A stretch of 24,250 nucleotides of DNA from NCBI GenBank assembly GCA_031429035.1, contig JANOYU010000121.1, positions 1 through 24,250 of the forward strand, written 5' to 3'. Position 1 is the stretch's first letter. Every line of letters starts with the position of its first letter. This document shows, in pieces, positions 7,990 through 14,932 of the stretch. This DNA is from Methylotenera_A sp031429035 (lineage in GTDB: Bacteria > Pseudomonadota > Gammaproteobacteria > Burkholderiales > Methylophilaceae). The notes under the pieces are model-generated. The model saw only the letters and a program-made list of their open reading frames with translations. It was not told where the DNA came from and did not search any database. A program made the position numbers and the translations under genes.

Positions 7990-8518
7990 GGCTGTAAAAG
8001 ATAATATTTTTTTTGTGGGGTTAATGGGGGCAGGTAAAACTACCATTGGTAAGTTACTGGCCAAACATTTAGGCAAGCTTTTTTATGATACCGATCACGA
8101 AATAGAAAAACGCACTGGCGTAAAAATTGCCACTATATTTGAACTGGAAGGCGAAACGGGTTTTCGCAAGCGCGAAACAGCAATTATTCAAGAACTTAGC
8201 CAGCTAAATAATATTATTATGGCCACTGGTGGTGGTGCTATATTGTCTGAAGAAAACAGAGCCTTATTAAAAGCTAACGGCACAGTGATTTATTTGCGTG
8301 CCAATGTAAATGAGCTTTGGCATAGAATGCGCCACGACAAGCATCGGCCTTTGCTGCAGAATGTTGATATTCGTGCTAAGTTGGAGCTGCTATATGCCGA
8401 GCGTAACCCGCTATATACAGAGACCGCGCATTTAATTTTTGATACTGGCAATTACCCAGTAGCCAATGTACTAAATCAGATTGAAAAGTCATTAAAAGAA
8501 CCCAACATAACCACATGA
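7988..8518 (+). CDS. aroK: Shikimate kinase
   Basis: Phosphorylates shikimate to shikimate-3-phosphate with ATP in the cytoplasm, a late step of aromatic amino acid synthesis. The Walker A motif GLMGAGKTTIGK begins near residue 11; the substrate-binding YDTDHEIEKRTG, FRKRE and GGGA follow, and the lid region carries RPLL (DKHRPLLQ). 176 aa, typical. The only start codon before the P-loop that leaves a sensible N-terminus is TTG at 7988 (MAVKDNIFFVGLMG). It has no Shine-Dalgarno sequence and lies in the U-tract of the pilQ terminator. An in-frame GTG ten codons later is too close to the P-loop. The 3' end overlaps aroB by 4 nt, so the two are translationally coupled. Confidence 0.93.
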   Translation: MAVKDNIFFVGLMGAGKTTIGKLLAKHLGKLFYDTDHEIEKRTGVKIATIFELEGETGFRKRETAIIQELSQLNNIIMATGGGAILSEENRALLKANGTVIYLRANVNELWHRMRHDKHRPLLQNVDIRAKLELLYAERNPLYTETAHLIFDTGNYPVANVLNQIEKSLKEPNITT

Positions 8519-9597
8519 TGCAAACCTTACAAGTCGCTCTTGGCGATCGCAGTTACCCAATTCATATTGGTGCTGGCTTAATTAATCAGCCAGCCCTAAT
8601 TTTGCCATATTTAAAGCGTAAAAGCGTGGCAATTGTCACCAATACTACAGTGGCGCCTTTGTATTTAGCAAAGTTGGCAAAGCCGCTTAAAGATGCTGGT
8701 GTTAGCGTGATTGAGATTATTCTAGCCGACGGTGAAGCCTATAAAAATAGTGAAACGCTTAATTTAATCTATGATGCGTTGCTTAAAAATCGTTGCGAGC
8801 GCAGCACGACGCTGATTGCACTTGGCGGTGGAGTGATTGGCGATTTAACGGGTTATGCGGCAGCAACATACCTACGCGGTGTGCCTTTTATACAAGTGCC
8901 AACCACCTTGCTTTCACAAGTGGATTCTAGTGTGGGCGGCAAAACTGGCATTAATCATCCGCTGGGTAAAAACATGATTGGTGCGTTTTACCAGCCTAAG
9001 CTTGTACTGGCCGATATTCATACGCTGCAAACGCTGCCTAAGCGCGAGCTTTCTGCAGGCGTGGCGGAGGTGATTAAGTATGGCCTGATTAGCGATGCAG
9101 ATTTTTTTGATTGGCTAGAGACTAATATCGCCAAATTGATGAATTTAGATGAAGCCGTCATCAGCTATGCCATTTATCGCAGCTGCCAAAATAAAGCCGA
9201 GGTTGTGGCAGCAGATGAGCACGAAGCGGGCGAGCGTGCACTACTTAATTTGGGCCACACGTTTGGCCATGCTATTGAAAACGCCATGGGTTATGGCGTA
9301 TGGCTGCATGGTGAGGCGGTAGCCGCTGGCACCATGTTGGCGGCCGATTTATCGCAGCGCATGGGTTGGTTAAGTGCAGATGAAGTTAAAAGAATGCATG
9401 CTCTACTAAGCGCATGCAGCTTGCCTCTCAGGGCACCCAATTTAGGGGCTAATAAGTACTTAGATTTAATGCAAGCAGACAAAAAAGTGGCGGATGGAAA
9501 AATTAGGTTAGTGCTACAACAAGGCATAGGCAAAGCAATCATTACCGGTGATTACGATGTAAATAAGCTTAAACAAACGCTGGAATCGATTGCTTGA
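8515..9597 (+). CDS. aroB: 3-dehydroquinate synthase
   Basis: Converts DAHP to 3-dehydroquinate, the second shikimate-pathway step, using NAD and a divalent metal. 360 aa, the usual size. Visible family motifs are the nucleotide-binding segment GGGVIGDLTGYAAATYLRG, the substrate and phosphate-binding segment QVPTTLLSQVDSSVGGKTG, and the metal ligands in LNLGHTFGHAIE and HGEAVAAG. Two adjacent ATGs (8515 and 8518) overlap the aroK TGA; either may be used. The aroK-aroB pair downstream of pilQ is a widely conserved proteobacterial order. The stop overlaps the dgt-like ATG by one base. Confidence 0.96.
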   Translation: MMQTLQVALGDRSYPIHIGAGLINQPALILPYLKRKSVAIVTNTTVAPLYLAKLAKPLKDAGVSVIEIILADGEAYKNSETLNLIYDALLKNRCERSTTLIALGGGVIGDLTGYAAATYLRGVPFIQVPTTLLSQVDSSVGGKTGINHPLGKNMIGAFYQPKLVLADIHTLQTLPKRELSAGVAEVIKYGLISDADFFDWLETNIAKLMNLDEAVISYAIYRSCQNKAEVVAADEHEAGERALLNLGHTFGHAIENAMGYGVWLHGEAVAAGTMLAADLSQRMGWLSADEVKRMHALLSACSLPLRAPNLGANKYLDLMQADKKVADGKIRLVLQQGIGKAIITGDYDVNKLKQTLESIA

Positions 9598-10715
9598 TGT
9601 TATCTATTTACGCCGCCAATCCTGAAATCTCGCTAGGGCGGCATCATCCCGAGGCAGAGTCTCCAACGCGCAACGCTTTTCAACGCGATCGCGATCGCAT
9701 CATACACTCTACCGCTTTTCGTCGTTTAGAATACAAAACGCAAGTATTTGTAAATCACGAAGGCGATTTATTTCGCACGCGTCTTACGCATAGCTTAGAA
9801 GTCGCCCAACTGGCACGCGGTATAGCGCGCACGCTGCAACTGCACGAAGACCTTACCGAGGCCATTGCGCTGGCGCACGATCTTGGCCACACGCCATTTG
9901 GCCATGCAGGGCAAGATGCACTGAATGATTGCATGAAAAATTATGGCGGTTTTGAGCATAATTTACAGTCGTTACGTGTGGTAGATAAGCTAGAGCAGCG
10001 TTATGCCGAGTTTGATGGCCTAAATTGTACGTTTGAACTGCGCGAAGGCATTTTAAAGCATTGCTCAATCAAAAACGCTAAGCAATTGGGCGATGTAGGC
10101 TTACGCTTTATCAATAAAACCAGCCCCAGTTTAGAAGCGCAAGTGACTAACTTTGCCGATGAAATTGCCTACAATAATCACGATATTGACGATGGCTTGC
10201 GCTCGGGTTTGATAACGATAGAGCAACTACAAAGTGTTGAGTTATTTGCATCACAGCTTGATATTGTAAAAGCTAAATACCCGAAGCTAGAGCAAAAAAG
10301 GCTGATACACGAAACCATACGCCGCATGATTAATATTTTGGTGGTCGATTTATGCACAGAAACCAGCAAAAATATTGAGAATTTAAGCCCCCAAAATATT
10401 AACGCTATTCGCCAAGCGCCTTATCTAGCGGGCTTTAGCAAAGGAATGGCAGCTAAAAATCTTGCACTAAAACAATTTTTACGCAAAAATTTATATCAGC
10501 ATTACAAAGTCAACCGCATGTCTGCCAAAGCTGAGCGTATTATTCGCGAGTTATTTGCAGTATTTTTGGCGGATATTGGCTTAATGCCGCACGAGTTTCA
10601 AGAGTATGCCAAAACCGATAAAGCGCGCGCAGTGGCGGATTATATTGCCGGCATGACAGATAGATTCGCCATTCGCGAGCACAAACGGCTATTTGCAGTT
10701 GAGGATTATTTTTAG
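9597..10715 (+). CDS. dgt: Deoxyguanosinetriphosphate triphosphohydrolase-like HD protein
   Basis: HD-domain hydrolase of the Dgt family, which splits dNTPs to deoxynucleosides and triphosphate in the cytoplasm. The N-terminal signature ESPTRNAFQRDRDRIIHS is followed by FRRLEYKTQVF. The metal site is spread over RLTHSLEVAQLARGIA and ALAHDLGHTPFGHAGQ (the HD pair), with a further Asp in NFADEIAYNNHDIDDG. 372 aa from the ATG at 9597, which overlaps the aroB stop as TGATG; a TTG one codon earlier is the alternative. The length fits the shorter Dgt-like group rather than the roughly 500-aa E. coli Dgt, so the exact substrate is uncertain. Last gene of the aroK-aroB-dgt run. Confidence 0.92.
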   Translation: MLSIYAANPEISLGRHHPEAESPTRNAFQRDRDRIIHSTAFRRLEYKTQVFVNHEGDLFRTRLTHSLEVAQLARGIARTLQLHEDLTEAIALAHDLGHTPFGHAGQDALNDCMKNYGGFEHNLQSLRVVDKLEQRYAEFDGLNCTFELREGILKHCSIKNAKQLGDVGLRFINKTSPSLEAQVTNFADEIAYNNHDIDDGLRSGLITIEQLQSVELFASQLDIVKAKYPKLEQKRLIHETIRRMINILVVDLCTETSKNIENLSPQNINAIRQAPYLAGFSKGMAAKNLALKQFLRKNLYQHYKVNRMSAKAERIIRELFAVFLADIGLMPHEFQEYAKTDKARAVADYIAGMTDRFAIREHKRLFAVEDYF

Positions 10716-10720
10716 CCGCC

Positions 10721-10837
10721 TGTCATTGCGAGGGCGGAGCCCGTGGCAATGAAAGCACTGTAAGTTAAAAAAGTAAAGATGTATCATTTAAGCTGCGTTG
10801 AATGGATTGCTTCGTCGCTTCACTTCTCGCAATAACA
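10721..10837. repeat. Dispersed repeat with imperfect terminal inverted repeats
   Basis: The left end TGTCATTGCGAG (10721-10732) and the right end CTCGCAATAACA (10826-10837) are inverted copies with one mismatch. Internally, CGTGGCAAT near the left and ATTGCTTCGTCGCTTC near the right match the widespread 'cattgcgag ... gattgcttcgtcgcttc ... ctcgcaatg' type of non-coding repeat found in many bacterial genomes. It carries no ORF and lies directly after the dgt stop. It is probably a MITE-like or REP-like element. Confidence 0.6.
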
Positions 10838-11004
10838 ATTACCCGTCGCAATGTATATAATCATAAGTCTATTCAATGTTGTACTATTACAACATTCGCA
10901 TATATGTGTGGCAAAAAGCTACAAAAACCTTGCCCCGCAAACCTACCTTTTGGCATACTAATCAAACCTTCTTAGTAAATAAATGTAAATTTTAAGTATT
11001 AGGG

Positions 11005-11018
11005 AAGTTCGCGAACTT
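11005..11018. promoter_or_regulatory. Perfect 14-bp palindrome upstream of the porin promoter
   Basis: AAGTTCGCGAACTT reads the same on both strands and sits immediately upstream of the candidate porin -35 box. It may be an operator for a dimeric regulator; the regulator cannot be identified from the sequence. The remaining intergenic sequence from 10838 to 11004 is AT-rich, and I see no gene in it. Confidence 0.45.
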
Positions 11019-11020
11019 TC

Positions 11021-11050
11021 TTGTTTCTAGTTCTACTTATTAGTCATAAT
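11021..11050 (+). promoter_or_regulatory. Putative porin promoter
   Basis: TTGTTT (11021-11026) and CATAAT (11045-11050) are 18 nt apart. The start would fall near 11057 and leave an AT-rich 5' leader of about 80 nt before the porin ATG. It is a consensus match only; the long leader is common for outer-membrane porins. Confidence 0.35.
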
Positions 11051-11136
11051 TAAAGAACTGAAAACGAGAGTATTTTAGTAGTAAAAAGTAGTTTATTAGA
11101 AGTAATAACTTTTAGTATTAAAACATGGAGAAATAT

Positions 11137-12417
11137 ATGAAAACGAAATTAAATTTAGCAGTTGCAGCAGCTTTATTGGCTGGTGCTTCAAGCGCTAACG
11201 CTGGCATCATGATTCCAGCTGGTGATTGGACATTAGACATCGGTGGTATCGTAAACACTTACTACACACACACAAATTTCAGCGGTGACGCAGGTGGTAC
11301 AGCTCCTTTAGCTCTAGGTAGCGGTAAATCTGATAGCATTCAAAACATTACTACAGGCTTGTTACCTAACTATTTAAGCGTTTCTGGTAAAACTCGTCAA
11401 AACGATTTAGATGTTGGTTTCACTATCAGCATCAACCCAGGTTCATCTACTACTGCTGGTGGCCGTCAATCAGCTCAGCAAGAAAACCGTCAAGCATTCT
11501 TAACATTTGGCGATAAATCATGGGGTTCTATCAAAGTTGGTAAAGATTTAGGTATTTATGCTTCTGATGCTATTTTGAATGACATGACATTGTTAGGTGT
11601 TGGTTCAGGTGCTGGTTCATTGGCTGGTAACACAACAACACTAGGCCGTATTGGTACTGGTTTTATGTATGCTGACTGGAAAGCACAAGTGGCTTACTCA
11701 TCACCAAACTGGAACGGCTTTAGCTTTACAGCTGGCGTAACACAAGCTTGGAACGCAGTTGCAGCAGTTGGCGGCGGTGCTTCAAACTCAGAGCGCGGTG
11801 GTTCATCACCAGCGTTTGAAGGTAAAGCAAGTTACGAGTGGGCTGGCGATGTTGGTGGTAAAGTTTGGGTTTCTGCTATTACACAAAAAGTTGATGGTTT
11901 AGGCGCTACTGCTGGTTCACCAGCTGGTTTCGTATTTAATACTAAAACTGGTGTTGCTGATCCTGTAAAAGCTGTAGCTGCAAGTAATGGTACTGATGAC
12001 CGTGCAACAGCATGGGATATTGGTGCAACTGTAAACCTAGCTGGTTTTGGTTTAACTGGTTACTATGGCCAAGGTTCTGGTATCGGCCAAACTATTCAGT
12101 TGTTTGATGGCTTTGATGCTACTGGTAACGACCGTGATTCAGATCAATACTATGTTCAAGCTACATACACTCTTCCGGGTGTTGGTACCAAATTGGGTGC
12201 TAGCTGGGGCGAGTCTACTTTAGATGGTAATGGTGTTGATGGCTTCCGTGATATCAAAGACAATATGTGGACACTTGGTGCTTATCATCCAATCACAAAA
12301 CATTTGAATTTGGTTGCTGAGTATTCACAAACTAAACATGAAGTAGATAACAAAACTGTTGCTGATTCAGATGGTAAAGCAAAAACTATCTCATTGGGCG
12401 CAATTATGTTCTTCTAA
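11137..12417 (+). CDS. Gram-negative porin (outer-membrane general porin)
   Basis: Trimeric beta-barrel porin for passive diffusion of small solutes through the outer membrane. The signal peptide MKTKLNLAVAAALLAGASS continues to ANA-G, a standard signal peptidase I site. The mature protein is Gly/Thr/Ser-rich with alternating beta strands (GKVWVSAITQKVDG, QYYVQATYTLPG, KHLNLVAEYSQTKHE) and ends in the C-terminal Phe (LGAIMFF) needed for barrel assembly. About 426 aa. The ATG at 11137 is chosen because GGAG at 11127-11130 lies 6 nt upstream; an ATG at 11125 would contain that ribosome-binding site inside the gene. GGT, GCT and GTT codons are frequent, which suggests high expression. The substrate cannot be stated. 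Confidence 0.9.
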   Translation: MKTKLNLAVAAALLAGASSANAGIMIPAGDWTLDIGGIVNTYYTHTNFSGDAGGTAPLALGSGKSDSIQNITTGLLPNYLSVSGKTRQNDLDVGFTISINPGSSTTAGGRQSAQQENRQAFLTFGDKSWGSIKVGKDLGIYASDAILNDMTLLGVGSGAGSLAGNTTTLGRIGTGFMYADWKAQVAYSSPNWNGFSFTAGVTQAWNAVAAVGGGASNSERGGSSPAFEGKASYEWAGDVGGKVWVSAITQKVDGLGATAGSPAGFVFNTKTGVADPVKAVAASNGTDDRATAWDIGATVNLAGFGLTGYYGQGSGIGQTIQLFDGFDATGNDRDSDQYYVQATYTLPGVGTKLGASWGESTLDGNGVDGFRDIKDNMWTLGAYHPITKHLNLVAEYSQTKHEVDNKTVADSDGKAKTISLGAIMFF

Positions 12418-12458
12418 AATTACGCAGGGTTTACCCTGTTTAGTTTAAGAAAACAAAT

Positions 12459-12488
12459 AAAAACGGCAACTTAGGTTGCCGTTTTTTT
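12459..12488 (+). terminator. Rho-independent terminator of the porin gene
   Basis: AAAAACGGCAAC (12459-12470), loop TTAG, GTTGCCGTTTTTTT (12475-12488): a perfect stem with a long T tail. A smaller perfect hairpin, CAGGGT-TT-ACCCTG (12424-12437), lies just after the stop codon. Confidence 0.9.
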
Positions 12489-12517
12489 TAGAGGGTGGTT
12501 AGTTTAAGGTGATAAGT

Positions 12518-13519
12518 ATGAACAAATGGGAAAAAACAATTGACCGCTTCCGTGCTTTAGGAGGTATTGTAGAAAATGTTCAACTAGGAGAAGGCATCTA
12601 TGGGCGAGGTCTTTTCCCAATAGACCCTAAGTGCCCTATTAAAATGGAGGTGCCAAAACATTTGTTGGTGCCAGCTGAGTGGTTACAAATTGATGAACAA
12701 GAGAATCTGATATTGAGTGACGATTGCAATTGGGACAATGAGGCCAAGGCATTTTATCTAGATTATCAGCGTGATTATGGCATAGCTGGCAGTCTTATGC
12801 AGGAGATGCTGCAGGTACAAACTGACCTATTTGATCTTCCAGAGTCGGTTAAAAACATGTTAATAGGTTATGGTGTAAGTGCAAGTTTTTTCCAAAAACC
12901 AAGTCGAAAAGCAAGCCTTGAAATATACAAGAATTCTCGACGAATATTATTTAACGATCAACTTGTGTTGATGCCATTGGTAGAGCTGGTAAATCATGAT
13001 GAGCAAAGTAAAAAAACATTTGAATATCTTCCGAATATTGGTATTTATGGAAATTTTAATGATGAAATATTGCTGCACTATGGCATGGCAGGTGATGCAG
13101 CACTCATGTTTCAAGGCTATCGTTTTTCAACACCCAAGCCATACTCATTTTCTGGTGCGTTAAGTATTAATTTAGGTTCAAAGGTAATAGAAATCTCTCG
13201 TTTTGTTACTTTATTTAAAACAGTTGAAAATACTAATATACCTAGCTTGAAAGTTGAGGGAGATACTATCCATTTAAGCTGCTTAGTAGTAGGAAGTATC
13301 AACGATAAAAGCTCACCAAAGAAAGTATTTACAAAGCTAATGCAAAGTGTGGGTATGCCAGCACATATTGCATCAAATGTGTTTGATGGTATAGTTAATC
13401 AGAATCAAAATTTCTTTTTCCGTTTATTGGAAGAGCTCAAACCGTTTGAAGGTGCTGTAGTTGAAAGCATGCGCAGCATGGCACGGAATCAGCTGATACC
13501 GCTCGGTGTGCACGTTTGA
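12518..13519 (+). CDS. SET-domain-like protein, putative protein-lysine methyltransferase
   Basis: About 333 aa, with no signal peptide or membrane segment, so probably cytoplasmic. The pattern matches the SET fold of the Rubisco-methyltransferase-like group: GEGIYGRGLF near residues 25-33 (SET 'GRGLFA' motif), MPLVELVNHDEQ near 152-163 (the 'D-LNHS' position, here NHDE), and ILLHYGMAGDAALMFQGYRF near 184-203 (the 'YG--N--LL--YGF' motif). A helical C-terminal part follows. The match is from motif reading only and several consensus residues are replaced, so activity is uncertain. The ATG at 12518 is preferred over the GTG at 12509 because AAGGTG (12506-12511) is its ribosome-binding site. The gene stands alone between two nearly identical terminators. 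Confidence 0.5.
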   Translation: MNKWEKTIDRFRALGGIVENVQLGEGIYGRGLFPIDPKCPIKMEVPKHLLVPAEWLQIDEQENLILSDDCNWDNEAKAFYLDYQRDYGIAGSLMQEMLQVQTDLFDLPESVKNMLIGYGVSASFFQKPSRKASLEIYKNSRRILFNDQLVLMPLVELVNHDEQSKKTFEYLPNIGIYGNFNDEILLHYGMAGDAALMFQGYRFSTPKPYSFSGALSINLGSKVIEISRFVTLFKTVENTNIPSLKVEGDTIHLSCLVVGSINDKSSPKKVFTKLMQSVGMPAHIASNVFDGIVNQNQNFFFRLLEELKPFEGAVVESMRSMARNQLIPLGVHV

Positions 13520-13580
13520 ACTCAATTAAATAATTAGAATTCAGTATGTGGCAAGACGTTAAATTGAAACAGGTAATCAT

Positions 13581-13603
13581 GGCAACTTCGGTTGCCGTTT
13601 TTT
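13581..13603 (+). terminator. Rho-independent terminator after the SET-like gene
   Basis: GGCAAC (13581-13586), UUCG tetraloop, GTTGCC (13591-13596), then GTTTTTT. It differs from the porin terminator core by one loop base. Confidence 0.88.
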
Positions 13604-13604
13604 A

Positions 13605-13640
13605 TTGTGTATTAAGTTAATCCAGCGTATGATATACACG
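13605..13640 (+). promoter_or_regulatory. Toxin-antitoxin promoter with operator-like palindrome
   Basis: TTGTGT (13605-13610) and TATGAT (13628-13633) are 17 nt apart, a good sigma-70 match. The -10 box lies in the palindrome GTAT-GAT-ATAC (13627-13637), and a further CGTAT follows a few bases on, as expected for an autoregulatory RHH antitoxin operator. AGGAGA at 13651-13656 is the ribosome-binding site for the ATG at 13662. Confidence 0.5.
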
Positions 13641-13661
13641 TATAGCAAATAGGAGATTAAT

Positions 13662-13886
13662 ATGTTAGCCATTAGATTGCCAGCCGAAATAGAAGCAAGG
13701 TTGGAAAACTTAGCTAAAAGCACTGGGCGTACCAAAACATTTTATGCCCGTGAGGCTATTTTAGAATATTTAGAAGATATGGAAGATTTGTATATTGCAG
13801 AGCAGCGTATGACTGATATTAAAGCTGGGCGTAGCAAAACGATTCCATTAGAAGAAGTGATGAAGCAATATGGCATGGAAGATTGA
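13662..13886 (+). CDS. RelB-type ribbon-helix-helix antitoxin
   Basis: 74 aa. The N-terminal ribbon-helix-helix (LAIRLPAEIEARLENLAKS, then GRTKTFYAREAILEYLED) binds operator DNA as a dimer. The C-terminal tail (DIKAGRSKTIPLEEVMKQYG) should wrap the toxin. This is the CopG/RelB (DUF6290-like) antitoxin pattern. It has a strong ribosome-binding site 5 nt upstream and overlaps the toxin gene by 17 nt, the usual antitoxin-first order. It is probably autoregulated through the palindrome over its promoter. Confidence 0.88.
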   Translation: MLAIRLPAEIEARLENLAKSTGRTKTFYAREAILEYLEDMEDLYIAEQRMTDIKAGRSKTIPLEEVMKQYGMED

Positions 13887-14139
13887 GCTTGACCCGCTAG
13901 CTGATAAGGAATTAAAAAAACTAGATAAACAAATTGCGAAGCGCATATTAAATTTTTTATTTAGTCGCCTTGCTACATTAGATGACCCAAGAACGCTTGG
14001 CTCTTCGTTACAGGGTGCAAAGTTAAATAGTTACTGGAAATATAGAGTGGGAGATTATCGAATCATCGCAAATATTGATGACGGCGAAATCAAGATTTTG
14101 GTTATTAAAATTGGCAATAGAAAAGAAGTGTATCGATAA
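13870..14139 (+). CDS. RelE/ParE-family toxin
   Basis: 89 aa. Matches the RelE/ParE superfamily, whose RelE members cleave mRNA on the ribosome: WKIELDPLADKELKKLDKQ, then LDDPRTLGSSLQG, YWKYRVGDYRIIANIDDGE and the C-terminal KIGNRKEVYR, with the conserved Arg, Tyr and basic residues of active RelE-like enzymes. The ATG lies inside the antitoxin gene (17-nt overlap). The pair looks intact, with no frameshift. The protein could target gyrase (ParE) rather than the ribosome, but the YRVGDYRI and G-R-EVYR motifs favour RelE. Confidence 0.88.
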   Translation: MAWKIELDPLADKELKKLDKQIAKRILNFLFSRLATLDDPRTLGSSLQGAKLNSYWKYRVGDYRIIANIDDGEIKILVIKIGNRKEVYR

Positions 14140-14143
14140 TAAT

Positions 14144-14818
14144 ATGAATTTATACCCAGTCACAATTATAGAAAATTTTTACGAAAATCCTGACGCGATT
14201 CGAAAGTTTGCGCTGGCGCAAGATTATACTTTTTGCCATGAGCGGCAAAACTTAGAGTATGTTTACCCAGGCAGCAGAACCAAAGATTTATTTGATTTAG
14301 ATAGTAATTTACATGCAGAAATAAGTAAAAAGTTAATATCAGTATTTCATAATACCGAGCATGATTATATGCGCTGGGCTTTATCTACAAATTTTCAAAG
14401 TGTGACTGAAGAATATAGCCAAGGTGTGATTCATACTGATCAAAATACCATTTTTGCTGGCGTATTGTATTTAAGCCCAGATGCACCTTTAAACAGTGGC
14501 ACATCACTATTTAAACATAGCAAAACTTTTGATGAGACTAAATATCTGCAGGCGTTAGATGATAACGATAAGCGATTTAGAGCGGGAGAAATTGCCATGG
14601 ATACTGGTTACCACAGCATGTTTGATGAGATTGTGCGGGTGAATAATGTTTATAACACCTTGATTATTTACGAAGGTAGGCACTATCATGCGGCTAACCA
14701 ATTTTACGGTAAAACCTTACAAGATTCACGCTTGGCGCAGGTGTTTTTTATTAATAAAATTGATGCGCAAAAACAAAGCGTGTTTCCGATTAGTCGGGTA
14801 AATGCGATTAAGGTTTAA
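14144..14818 (+). CDS. Putative 2OG-Fe(II) oxygenase, DUF6445-like
   Basis: 224 aa, no signal or membrane segment. Early motif VTIIENFYENPDAIRKFAL. The iron and oxoglutarate signature is visible as H97-x-D99 in GVIHTDQNTIFAGVLYLSP, a distal His in YEGRHYHAANQFYG (H180 or H182), and an Arg about 14-16 residues later (DSRLAQVFFIN, R196). This is the pattern of phage- and bacteria-associated 2OG-Fe(II) oxygenases grouped as DUF6445, as far as I recall. The substrate is unknown; members of the wider fold hydroxylate proteins, nucleic acids or small molecules. The ATG at 14144 is 4 nt after the toxin stop with no separate ribosome-binding site, so expression is probably coupled to the toxin-antitoxin operon. 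Confidence 0.7.
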   Translation: MNLYPVTIIENFYENPDAIRKFALAQDYTFCHERQNLEYVYPGSRTKDLFDLDSNLHAEISKKLISVFHNTEHDYMRWALSTNFQSVTEEYSQGVIHTDQNTIFAGVLYLSPDAPLNSGTSLFKHSKTFDETKYLQALDDNDKRFRAGEIAMDTGYHSMFDEIVRVNNVYNTLIIYEGRHYHAANQFYGKTLQDSRLAQVFFINKIDAQKQSVFPISRVNAIKV

Positions 14819-14866
14819 TGTAAATTAGTACTAGTCTATAACTGTTTATTTAAATACATTATTTCG

Positions 14867-14905
14867 ATGCTCTGCAAGCCAGTATCTATGCGGGTTACAG
14901 AGCAT
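14867..14905. repeat. 39-nt hairpin element, copy A
   Basis: Imperfect hairpin with a 14-position stem (outer part ATGCTCTG / CAGAGCAT, inner part with one C-A and one G-G mismatch) and an 11-nt loop, AGTATCTATGC. It is followed on the plus strand by TTAATTTTTT and so could terminate the toxin-antitoxin/oxygenase transcript. It is 29/39 identical to copy B at 22504-22542. It lies between the convergent oxygenase and ntrC genes. Confidence 0.7.
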
Positions 14906-14932
14906 TAATTTTTTCACGATGTTATAAATAGC

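Noticed and set aside
9685..9698. Overlapping GCGATCGC palindromes, similar to cyanobacterial HIP1
   Set aside because: They encode the conserved RDRDR segment of Dgt proteins and occur once, so the codon sequence explains them.
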